Of a DNA stretch of 7,637 bases, positions 1-7,637 are shown in pieces. Under the pieces are notes generated by a model. It was not told the origin of the DNA and ran no database searches. It was given only the letters and a program-made list of their open reading frames with translations. This DNA is from Desulfobacteraceae bacterium (GTDB lineage Bacteria; Desulfobacterota; Desulfobacteria; Desulfobacterales; BuS5): assembly GCA_030592105.1 (NCBI GenBank), contig JAUVKE010000111.1:1-7637 (forward strand). The letters are read 5' to 3'. The stretch's first letter is position 1, and each line of letters starts with the position of its first letter. The position numbers and the translations under genes are program-made.

Positions 1-1883
1 AAAATATCTTCTGTAATCGGTTTTATCTTAATAATACTGTCCACCAGAAAATCATTATCGTAAAGAATACATTTCTCAAGTTCTTTTTCAGACATTTCAC
101 TCGAAATATGTATTTTTTCACCAAAAAGTGAAACCTGGCCGAATTTATCAAAAGATAAAAGCTTATCAAAAGATTCAAGGGTTGATGCCGACGAAAGCTC
201 ATAAAAACCGATGGGAATATCTTTTTTTAAATTCTCAGGCGAATCAAGGCCGATTAGTTTTCCTGAGTTCATAAGGGATAAAATATTACAGCGGTCTGCC
301 TCATCCATAAAGTGTGTTGTTACTAATACAGTCATCCCTTCTTCAGAAAATCTGTAAATAACATCCCAAAACTCCTGTCTTGCAATAGGATCAACACCGG
401 ATGTGGGCTCATCCAGAAAAAGAACCAGCGGCTGATGCATGACTGAGCAGCCAAGTGCAAGTTTCTGCTTCCACCCCCCAACAAGCTCCTGGGTAAGATG
501 TTTTTCCATCCCCTCTAAGCCTGCCAGCTCAATAGCCCAGCCTTTTCTTAATTTTTTTTCTTTTTTACTTAATCCGTATATGCTGGCATAAAAATCAAGA
601 TTTTCGCCTACTGTAAGATCAGGATAAAGTGAAAAAAGCTGCGACATATAACCGATACGCTCTTTTACAGCCTTTGATTCCGTTCGAATGTTATGCCCTG
701 CAACAATAGCGTCCCCTTTTGTGGGAGGAAAGAGACCACACATGATTTTAATCAAGGTTGTTTTACCAGCGCCATTTGGGCCAAGCATACCAAAAATAGA
801 CCCTGTATTAACTTCAAAGCTTACATTGTCAACCGCAACAAAATCTTTAAACATCATTGTCACATTGGAAAGGCTAATGGCTTTTTCACCAGCAGAAGGA
901 AGATTAAACGGAACCCACCCGATCTCTTTTTGGCTGTTTTCAGCATCTCTGCCCAGGAGATCCATATAAACATCATCCATATTTGGAGATGTTTTAAGCT
1001 CATTATAAATACTTATATCTCCGCCATTATCAGCAAAAAAAGCATGTACATGCTTCAGATCCGATGTCTCCGGAGGCATAAACATTCTAATACTATCACC
1101 GTAAATCATAGCCTTAAAATCAGTCTCTTTGTTAAGTAATCTGCAGGCCGCATTAATACTGGAACTCTTACAGGTGAAGATACTGCTGTTAACACTCTTT
1201 TTTAAATTATCAGGAGTATCACAGGCCAGGAGTATCCCCTCCTGCATAAGGGCAACTCTGTTGCAGCGCTCAGCCTCATCCATATAAGGCGTTGAGATAA
1301 TAACGGTTATTCCCTGCACAATAAATTCATATATTATACGCCATAAATCTCCCCTGGAAATCGGATCAACAGCAGTTGTCGGTTCATCCAGAACCAGAAC
1401 CAGAGGCTTATGAACAAGCGCACAACTTAGTCCAAGTTTTTTTTTCATACCTCCAGACAGATCTCCTGCCATCCGATTCCGGAATCTATCCATTCTTGAA
1501 AATTTTAACAGCCTCTCCATCCGTTTTGCCAGTGCTTCGCCATCAATACCCTTCAGCTTACCGACAAAACTAATATTCTCTTCAACTGTCATATCAAGAT
1601 AAAGTGTAAAATCCTGGGACATGTAGCCGACCTTACTTTTTATGACAGCCGGCTCTTTCACTACATTATGACCATCAACAAAAATCAGCCCTGAAGAAGG
1701 CCTGTGAAGTCCGCAGATCATCTGGATCAAGGTTGTCTTTCCTGCTCCATCTGCACCGACCAGGCCAAAGATTTCTCCTTTTTTTATGCCAAGACTCAAA
1801 TCCTTGACTGCATGAACACCCCGGAATTTTTTGTTTAAATTTTCTACATAAACGATATAATCTTTAGATTTGCCTAATTCCAT
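1..1883 (-). CDS. ABC exporter ATPase with two tandem nucleotide-binding domains (YbhF type), 3' end cut by the window edge
   Basis: This protein would power an ABC-2 type exporter at the inner membrane, with the adaptor encoded just upstream. The frame is open from ATG at 1883 to the window edge (627 codons plus two bases). Domain 1 (about residues 10-310) has Walker A GADGAGKT (K49), Q-loop Q90, signature LSGGM (142-146) and Walker B LVLVLDEP (D166, E167). Domain 2 (about 335-627) has GPNGAGKT (K374), Q415, signature LVGGW (467-471), LDEP (D491, E492) and the switch histidine H524 in TTHFMDEAD. Domain 1 has proline (P199, STPYMDEAE) where that histidine belongs. From memory, E. coli YbhF (about 578 aa) is built the same way and also lacks this histidine. 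The last residues, KPITEDI, resemble the motif that usually closes this domain type, so perhaps 10-30 codons are missing unless a permease domain is fused as in RbbA. The start overlaps the end of the adaptor gene by 10 bp and has only a weak upstream GGGAT, suggesting translational coupling. Permease genes are expected left of position 1. The substrate is unknown. Confidence 0.93.
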   Translation of the reverse strand, partial: MELGKSKDYIVYVENLNKKFRGVHAVKDLSLGIKKGEIFGLVGADGAGKTTLIQMICGLHRPSSGLIFVDGHNVVKEPAVIKSKVGYMSQDFTLYLDMTVEENISFVGKLKGIDGEALAKRMERLLKFSRMDRFRNRMAGDLSGGMKKKLGLSCALVHKPLVLVLDEPTTAVDPISRGDLWRIIYEFIVQGITVIISTPYMDEAERCNRVALMQEGILLACDTPDNLKKSVNSSIFTCKSSSINAACRLLNKETDFKAMIYGDSIRMFMPPETSDLKHVHAFFADNGGDISIYNELKTSPNMDDVYMDLLGRDAENSQKEIGWVPFNLPSAGEKAISLSNVTMMFKDFVAVDNVSFEVNTGSIFGMLGPNGAGKTTLIKIMCGLFPPTKGDAIVAGHNIRTESKAVKERIGYMSQLFSLYPDLTVGENLDFYASIYGLSKKEKKLRKGWAIELAGLEGMEKHLTQELVGGWKQKLALGCSVMHQPLVLFLDEPTSGVDPIARQEFWDVIYRFSEEGMTVLVTTHFMDEADRCNILSLMNSGKLIGLDSPENLKKDIPIGFYELSSASTLESFDKLLSFDKFGQVSLFGEKIHISSEMSEKELEKCILYDNDFLVDSIIKIKPITEDI

Positions 1884-3072
1884 GACACGTCTTTATCCCA
1901 TTTCAGCACAACATCGGCTGGCATTCCAGGTTTTAAAATTCCCTCATTTTTTTGTACACTGATTTCCACTCTGTAAACAATTTTAGACCTGTGTTCATCC
2001 ATCTGAACGTCTCTTGGGGTAAATTCAGCTCTTGAAGATATAAAGGTCACCTTACCCTCAAAGTACCTGTCAGGAAAAGAATCTACATAAATTCTCGCAA
2101 TATCATTATGCTTGATCTTACCAATAAAAATTTGTTCCACATAGGTTTTAATATAAAGTTTATCCATGTTTACAATTAAAACAACGGGAGTGCCAGGCAC
2201 GACATGTTCACCAAGTTCAACAAATTTTTCAATAACTGTTCCATTAACAGGGCTAGATATAGACGTGTCGGATAGATCCGCAGCAATACGTTTCTCGTTT
2301 GCCTTTGATATTTCCAGCAGAGATTTTGCAATTTCAATTTTTGTCCTGGCTTGTGCAATCATCTTTTTTAAAGTTTCAATATTATTTTTCTTTAGTTTAA
2401 TTTCAGACAAAGTTGTCTTTGCCATGGCAAATTTTGCATTGCAACTGTCCAGATTCTTTTTTGCACGCTCAACTTCTGCAATACAAACATGATAAATCTT
2501 TTCAACATTATCCATTTTACTCTGGGATATATTCTTTTTTTTACTTAACACCAGAAACCTGTTATAATCCCTTTTTGCCTTAATCAAATTAAATTCAGCC
2601 TGTTTTAAGGCCTCTTCACCAGCCAAAAAAACAGCTTTTCCCTCTTTTATCCTGGCGGAAGACTGTTTTTGTGAAAGTTCCAGCCCAATAATTGCTCCAT
2701 TAAATTTACTCTCTAAAACAGCAACATTATCATTAGCCAGTCTTAATGATTCAGTGCTGTTGAGAACTTCAGCTTTTGCCGCTTCCAGCCGGGCAGAGAT
2801 CTGCGCAGAATCAATTCCCAAAATAAAATCACCATTTTTAACATCACTCCCTTCATCCACAGCCAGCTTCATTATATTACCATGTACCTTAGAAGAGAGA
2901 TTGATCTCATCTCCTTCTACCCATCCATGAAGCTCCAGCATACCTTTTTTAGTATGTTTTCCAAGATACCCTGAATACCATGCACATACAAGCCCCAAAA
3001 TAAAAAAAATAATATTGTATAAAATATTATTTTTCTCCTTCTTAAGCTTTTAGCAGCCTCATCCATCGCCAT
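1874..3072 (-). CDS. HlyD/YbhG-type periplasmic adaptor (membrane fusion protein), reading frame broken near its N-terminus
   Basis: This adaptor would be anchored in the inner membrane and reach through the periplasm, linking the ATPase/permease to export. Counted from TTG at 2998, the main frame gives 374 residues. EGDEINLSSKVHGNI (28-42) is the first lipoyl half. Residues about 65-240 form a long alpha-hairpin coiled coil rich in Lys, Glu and Ala. SISSPVNGTVIEKFVELGEH (246-265) is the second lipoyl half. A beta-barrel region follows, with FTPRDVQMDEHR (326-337) and LKPGMPADVVL (355-365), typical of YbhG-like proteins. The main frame has no ATG before a TAA at 3050-3052. The plus-one neighbouring frame has AAAGGAG eight bases before ATG 3072 and encodes MAMDEAAKSLRRRK, then IIFYTILFFLFWG, an ideal positively charged N-terminus and membrane anchor. 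That frame stops at 2917. Joining the two needs a -1 shift (or one added base) near the T8 tract at 3002-3009 and gives about 399 residues. I annotate one gene across the break. Alternatives are a pseudogene, a sequence error, or weak initiation at TTG 2998 or AUU 3025. Confidence 0.85.
3002..3009 (-). other. T8 homopolymer and U UUU UUA slippery site at the adaptor frame break
   Basis: The coding strand reads TTA TTT TTT TTA TTT TGG in the upstream frame. The last base of the first TTT codon, the next TTT and the following TTA make the heptamer T TTT TTA (3007 down to 3001). A -1 slip here moves translation onto ATT TTG GGG CTT, exactly the long adaptor frame. One extra T in the tract would also restore the gene. 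Whether slippage happens cannot be told from sequence. Confidence 0.5.
3005..3034 (-). repeat. AT-only inverted repeat (12-bp arms, 6-base loop) running into the T8 tract
   Basis: On the plus strand the arms are 3005-3016 (AAAAATAATATT) and 3023-3034, its exact reverse complement, with GTATAA between. In the adaptor mRNA this hairpin directly precedes the rest of the U tract, so it looks like a weak intrinsic terminator or a slippage stimulator inside the start of the gene. It is all A/T, so the stability is modest. Confidence 0.55.
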
Positions 3073-3080
3073 TTATAAAT

Positions 3081-3087
3081 CTCCTTT
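3081..3087 (-). promoter_or_regulatory. Ribosome binding site AAAGGAG of the adaptor gene
   Basis: On the minus strand AAAGGAG stands eight bases before ATG 3072. It is the best Shine-Dalgarno match near the adaptor gene and sets the start in the frame that encodes the charged N-terminus and the membrane anchor. It is the main reason for reading the upstream frame as part of the gene. Confidence 0.75.
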
Positions 3088-3235
3088 ATTTTTATAAAAT
3101 AAGTTAATAACTGCTCAGGGATTCAGGTAAGAGTCTGAAAACTAATAAAGATGAATAGCCGTTAAACTTTATATGGTTTTTACTTTATAAAACACACATG
3201 ACTGCACATCCAGTATTTTACCCCTTGCCCTTGAC

Positions 3236-3251
3236 AAAAATCCTGATTTTT
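3236..3251. repeat. Small inverted repeat AAAAATC-CT-GATTTTT
   Basis: The 7-bp perfect arms with a 2-base centre lie in the predicted untranslated leader of the adaptor operon, about 90 bases downstream of its likely transcription start. It could be an operator-like site. Short AT-rich palindromes also occur by chance in such sequence. Confidence 0.3.
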
Positions 3252-3339
3252 CACTCGGATACTATATAACATATTGAAATAATAAAAAAACATATTAAGA
3301 TTAAGCCCTAAAATTGAATTCTTGAATGTTAGTGTTTAC

Positions 3340-3367
3340 TATATAATAACAAATGTAATTTTGTCAA
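3340..3367 (-). promoter_or_regulatory. Sigma70-type promoter for the adaptor-ATPase operon
   Basis: The minus strand carries a consensus -35 TTGACA (3367-3362), a 16-base spacer and TATATA (3345-3340). TATAGT at an 18-base spacing is an overlapping alternative. Transcription would start near 3333 and leave a leader of about 260 bases before ATG 3072. The match is seen directly; its use is inferred. Confidence 0.55.
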
Positions 3368-3423
3368 TCAGCATTTATATAAACCCCAAAAAACGCCACA
3401 GCGTCTGCCTCTCTTATTGCCAT
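3364..3423 (-). CDS. Possible 19-codon small ORF upstream of the adaptor promoter (doubtful)
   Basis: ATG at 3423 is preceded by AAGGAA nine bases upstream and opens MAIREADAVAFFGVYINAD, ending at a TGA that overlaps the -35 box of the adaptor promoter. The terminator-like hairpin at 3388-3406 lies inside it. I recognise no family. It may be a leader peptide, a remnant or chance; the tidy ribosome site is the only positive evidence. Confidence 0.15.
   Translation of the reverse strand: MAIREADAVAFFGVYINAD
3388..3406 (-). terminator. Terminator-like hairpin with six T, minus direction
   Basis: Read on the minus strand, AGACGC-TGTG-GCGTTT can fold as a six-pair stem (one G-U pair) with a four-base loop, followed by the rest of a T6 run. 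It would stop minus-strand transcripts arising between here and the HU gene, just before the adaptor promoter. The stem is short, and no gene is known to need it. Confidence 0.3.
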
Positions 3424-3455
3424 GATTTAAAATTCCTTATGCTTTTAATCTCCGC

Positions 3456-3478
3456 TTTTTTGATAAATTATCAAAAAA
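3456..3478. repeat. 23-bp near-perfect palindrome TTTTTTGATAA-A-TTATCAAAAAA
   Basis: The two 11-bp arms are exact reverse complements around a single A. It lies about 35 bp upstream of the putative -35 box of HU, where a dimeric regulator could bind. As RNA it would form an eight-pair stem with only two G-C/C-G type pairs, so it is a poor terminator. Confidence 0.5.
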
Positions 3479-3512
3479 TAATATAAATCTTTGAATTAAA
3501 GCATATTTTTTG

Positions 3513-3539
3513 TTGACATCACTGAAAAACTACTATAGG
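3513..3539 (+). promoter_or_regulatory. Putative HU promoter
   Basis: TTGACA (3513-3518) is followed after 15 bases by TATAGG (3534-3539). The -35 box is perfect, but the spacing is short and the -10 box imperfect. A start near 3546 would give an 80-base leader to the HU ATG. Confidence 0.4.
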
Positions 3540-3612
3540 AAAAATGCCTAAAGCATATAAAAGTTAATAGTTAAGAGTATGTGTATTATTAATCTATAGC
3601 GTAAAAAACATC

Positions 3613-3618
3613 AAGGAG
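3613..3618 (+). promoter_or_regulatory. Ribosome binding site AAGGAG of the HU gene
   Basis: AAGGAG stands seven bases before ATG 3626, optimal spacing for a highly expressed gene. Confidence 0.8.
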
Positions 3619-3625
3619 AGCAAAA

Positions 3626-3898
3626 ATGAACAAAACAGAATTAGTCAGCGCAATTGCAAAAGACACAGGACTTACTAAATCAACTGCAGCACAAGCACTT
3701 AACTCCTGCATGGACAATATAACAAAAGCGCTTAAGGCAAAAGACGGAAAAGTTACACTTGTTGGGTTCGGCACCTTTGCAAAGGTTAAAAGGCAAGCCA
3801 GAAATGGAAGAAATCCTAAAACCGGTGACCCAATTAAGATCAAAGCATGTAATGTGGTAAAATTTAAAGCAGGCAAAACACTTAAAGATGCTGTATAA
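3626..3898 (+). CDS. hup: DNA-binding protein HU (HU/IHF family), 90 aa
   Basis: HU is a small dimeric nucleoid protein that bends and compacts DNA with little sequence preference. The 90-residue length is standard. The N-terminus MNKTELVSAIAKDTGLTKST matches the family's helical dimerisation half. GFGTFAKVKRQARNGRNPKTG (47-67) is the conserved beta-arm, with the DNA-intercalating proline at 64. The C-terminal KFKAGKTLKDAV is also typical. I call it HU, not IHF, because of the GFGTF and RNPKTG context and its resemblance to HU-beta proteins; the split is not absolute. It is a single-gene unit, transcribed alone and divergent from the export operon. It carries two cysteines (28 and 75), which many HU proteins lack. 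No strong terminator was found downstream. Confidence 0.95.
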   Translation: MNKTELVSAIAKDTGLTKSTAAQALNSCMDNITKALKAKDGKVTLVGFGTFAKVKRQARNGRNPKTGDPIKIKACNVVKFKAGKTLKDAV

Positions 3899-4001
3899 TA
3901 TAAGAATTTATCAAACCTAAAACACATACTATAAATATCTTGTGCTTAAAATGCAATCTTTTGATCCCCAGATACCTTATAATAAACAACAACAAAATAT
4001 G

Positions 4002-4080
4002 AAGTTTTGAGTAGTGAATCGCAAGCAATGCAAAAAACAAAAGTTGTAATTTATTGCTCACGACTGGCTACTCAAAGCTT
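4002..4080. repeat. 79-bp imperfect inverted repeat (possible structured RNA or element ends)
   Basis: The outer arms are AAGTTTTGAGTAG (4002-4014) and CTACTCAAAGCTT (4068-4080), 12 of 13 pairs, the odd one a G-U. Further in, TCG pairs with CGA and AGCAAT with ATTGCT, separated by small symmetric mismatches. The loop contains another short ACAA/TTGT pairing. No flanking target-site duplication is obvious. Confidence 0.5.
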
Positions 4081-4188
4081 ACTGTTTATATATAGACCGT
4101 TACTAAATAATTTCATGGCGTTATCAATCGTAGGAGTATTATAATACGCCTTCCTCCCTCTGGCCTTGTGCCATTTTTTAAAATCGGG
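4072..4188 (-). pseudogene. Possible gene remnant: 38-codon open stretch without a proper start
   Basis: The minus strand is open from a TAA (4191-4189) to a TGA (4074-4072) and reads PDFKKWHKARGRKAYY, then NTPTIDNAMKLFSNGLYINS. It has protein-like composition and is more GC-rich (4115-4172) than the spacer around it. Only an internal ATG is present. The stop falls in one arm of the inverted repeat, so a decayed mobile-element gene is conceivable. I cannot name a family, and chance is a serious alternative. Confidence 0.2.
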
Positions 4189-4203
4189 TTATTATGTGAC
4201 AAT

Positions 4204-7213
<3,010 letters not shown>

Positions 7214-7341
7214 TTTTACCTTTTTTTATATAAAAAAATTCAACAATGTCCGGTTGGAAAAATACAAAAAAATCTATTTGTTTTTTCTGCTATTGCCAAA
7301 CAGACTGCGAAATAACCAGTGCCCCAACGAAAACAGGGTGC
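7214..7341 (-). other. Short spacer before the phosphorylase gene
   Basis: These 128 bases are AT-rich, with A/T runs close to the phosphorylase start. TATATA lies just ahead of the ribosome site, too close to serve as its -10 box, and no paired -35 box or clear terminator hairpin is seen. The upstream small gene may therefore read through into the phosphorylase-ligA-acyP cluster. Confidence 0.4.
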
Positions 7342-7593
7342 TTATTCAGGTATTGTAGATTGTGAAAGCTCTTCCTTTACCTCATCAATGATATCATAAA
7401 ACCAGCTTAAGTCCTCTATGGTCATCCGCCCTGCCCTTCTCTGAGATTCACCCCCATCCTTTTTTATAACAATTCTTGGGCCAATTTGTACCTTTGCCTC
7501 ACCTTCACCGTACCGGTTAATTGAAACAACAAGCCCGGTTTCCTTGCACCGCCATTTTTTTAAAACCTTATCCTTGGATGCATCAAAAGCCAT
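7342..7593 (-). CDS. Unrecognised small protein, 83 aa
   Basis: I do not recognise this family with confidence. The protein is soluble and charged, with no signal peptide or membrane segment. It starts MAFDASKDKVLKKWRC, continues with a likely beta-rich core (VVSINRYGEGEAKVQIGPRI, residues 22-41) and ends with an amphipathic helix (about 57-78, DLSWFYDIIDEVKEEL). A strand-rich core plus a C-terminal helix faintly recalls PC4-like single-strand DNA binders, but this is only a shape argument. The gene looks real because AAGGAG (7600-7605) stands six bases before its ATG and the codon use fits its neighbours. It precedes the phosphorylase gene by 128 bp on the same strand and may be the first gene of that cluster. 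Confidence 0.75.
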   Translation of the reverse strand: MAFDASKDKVLKKWRCKETGLVVSINRYGEGEAKVQIGPRIVIKKDGGESQRRAGRMTIEDLSWFYDIIDEVKEELSQSTIPE

Positions 7594-7599
7594 ATTTTT

Positions 7600-7605
7600 C
7601 TCCTT
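7600..7605 (-). promoter_or_regulatory. Ribosome binding site AAGGAG of the 83-aa protein
   Basis: AAGGAG lies six bases before ATG 7593 on the minus strand. It supports both the reality of this small gene and its start codon. Confidence 0.75.
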
Positions 7606-7637
7606 TTTTCATGTAAATTAAAAATTATTGTATATTT

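Larger units (their letters stand above)
3088..3625. other. AT-rich divergent intergenic region between the adaptor operon and the HU gene
   Basis: No gene of convincing size is seen on either strand. The region holds a well-formed minus-strand promoter (3340-3367), a weaker plus-strand promoter for HU (3513-3539), palindromes at 3236-3251 and 3456-3478, and a terminator-like hairpin at 3388-3406. A 19-codon minus-strand ORF lies at 3364-3423. The stretch 3388-3425 is visibly richer in G and C than its surroundings. Confidence 0.7.
3899..4203. other. Intergenic region between HU and the acylphosphatase gene (convergent)
   Basis: The two flanking genes point towards this spacer. It holds the 79-bp imperfect inverted repeat (4002-4080), a 38-codon open stretch on the minus strand (4072-4188) and a 12-bp palindrome GTATTATAATAC (4136-4147). 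No classic GC-rich hairpin with a T run was found on either strand, although terminators would be expected here for both genes. The large inverted repeat may serve as a weak bidirectional one. Confidence 0.6.

Noticed and set aside
688..1139. Two overlapping plus-strand ORFs of 93 and 148 codons
   Set aside because: They are antisense to the ATPase gene, whose minus-strand frame carries both complete sets of ABC motifs.
2166..2492. 108-codon plus-strand ORF with hydrophobic stretches
   Set aside because: It is antisense to the coiled-coil coding part of the adaptor gene; the hydrophobicity comes from the Lys/Glu-rich codons read backwards.
2998..2998. TTG at 2998 as the true start of the adaptor
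   Set aside because: It has no ribosome site and would cut the membrane anchor in half; the upstream start at 3072 has an ideal ribosome site and a natural N-terminus.
3231..3265. Plus-strand TTGACA followed by TACTAT as a second promoter
   Set aside because: The spacing is 23 bases, far outside the usual 15-19, and no other -10 box fits.
3589..3927. 112-codon minus-strand ORF, hydrophobic and membrane-like
   Set aside because: It is the antisense shadow of the HU gene, which has a strong ribosome site and full family conservation on the plus strand.
7320..7341. Hairpin terminator after the 83-aa gene
   Set aside because: The GTGCCCC and AGGGTGC blocks look symmetrical but are not complementary, and no T run follows.

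Overview
The window looks like a piece of an AT-rich Gram-negative chromosome. The gene set is a NAD+-dependent DNA ligase, an HU protein, and a periplasmic-adaptor plus double-ATPase ABC exporter of the E. coli YbhG/YbhF kind. A low-GC member of the Desulfobacterota (delta-proteobacterial sulfate reducers) is my best guess from protein flavour and composition, but nothing here proves it. I found no rRNA, tRNA, CRISPR array or intact mobile element.

Left part (1-3072, minus strand): an export operon. The adaptor gene (HlyD/YbhG type) is followed, with a 10-bp overlap, by a tandem two-domain ATPase (YbhF type) that runs off the left edge just before its expected C-terminus. The permease genes would lie beyond position 1. 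A good sigma70-type promoter faces this operon at 3340-3367. The adaptor gene has a frame break. Its strong ribosome binding site and natural N-terminus (start at 3072) are in one frame, and the other ~374 codons are in the -1 frame. The break lies at an eight-T tract that also contains a U UUU UUA slippery heptamer in the correct register. It could be a sequencing error, a disabling or phase-variable indel, or a recoding site.

Middle (3073-4203): a long AT-rich divergent spacer with several palindromes, then an HU gene on the plus strand (3626-3898), then a ~300-bp spacer. The second spacer holds a 79-bp imperfect inverted repeat and a 38-codon open stretch that may be a gene remnant.

Right part (4204-7593, minus strand): a tightly packed cluster in transcription order. 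It holds an unrecognised 83-aa protein, a nucleoside phosphorylase-family protein, ligA and an acylphosphatase. The last three overlap (16 bp and 4 bp) and are almost certainly co-transcribed and translationally coupled. No convincing intrinsic terminator was seen for HU or for the ligA cluster.
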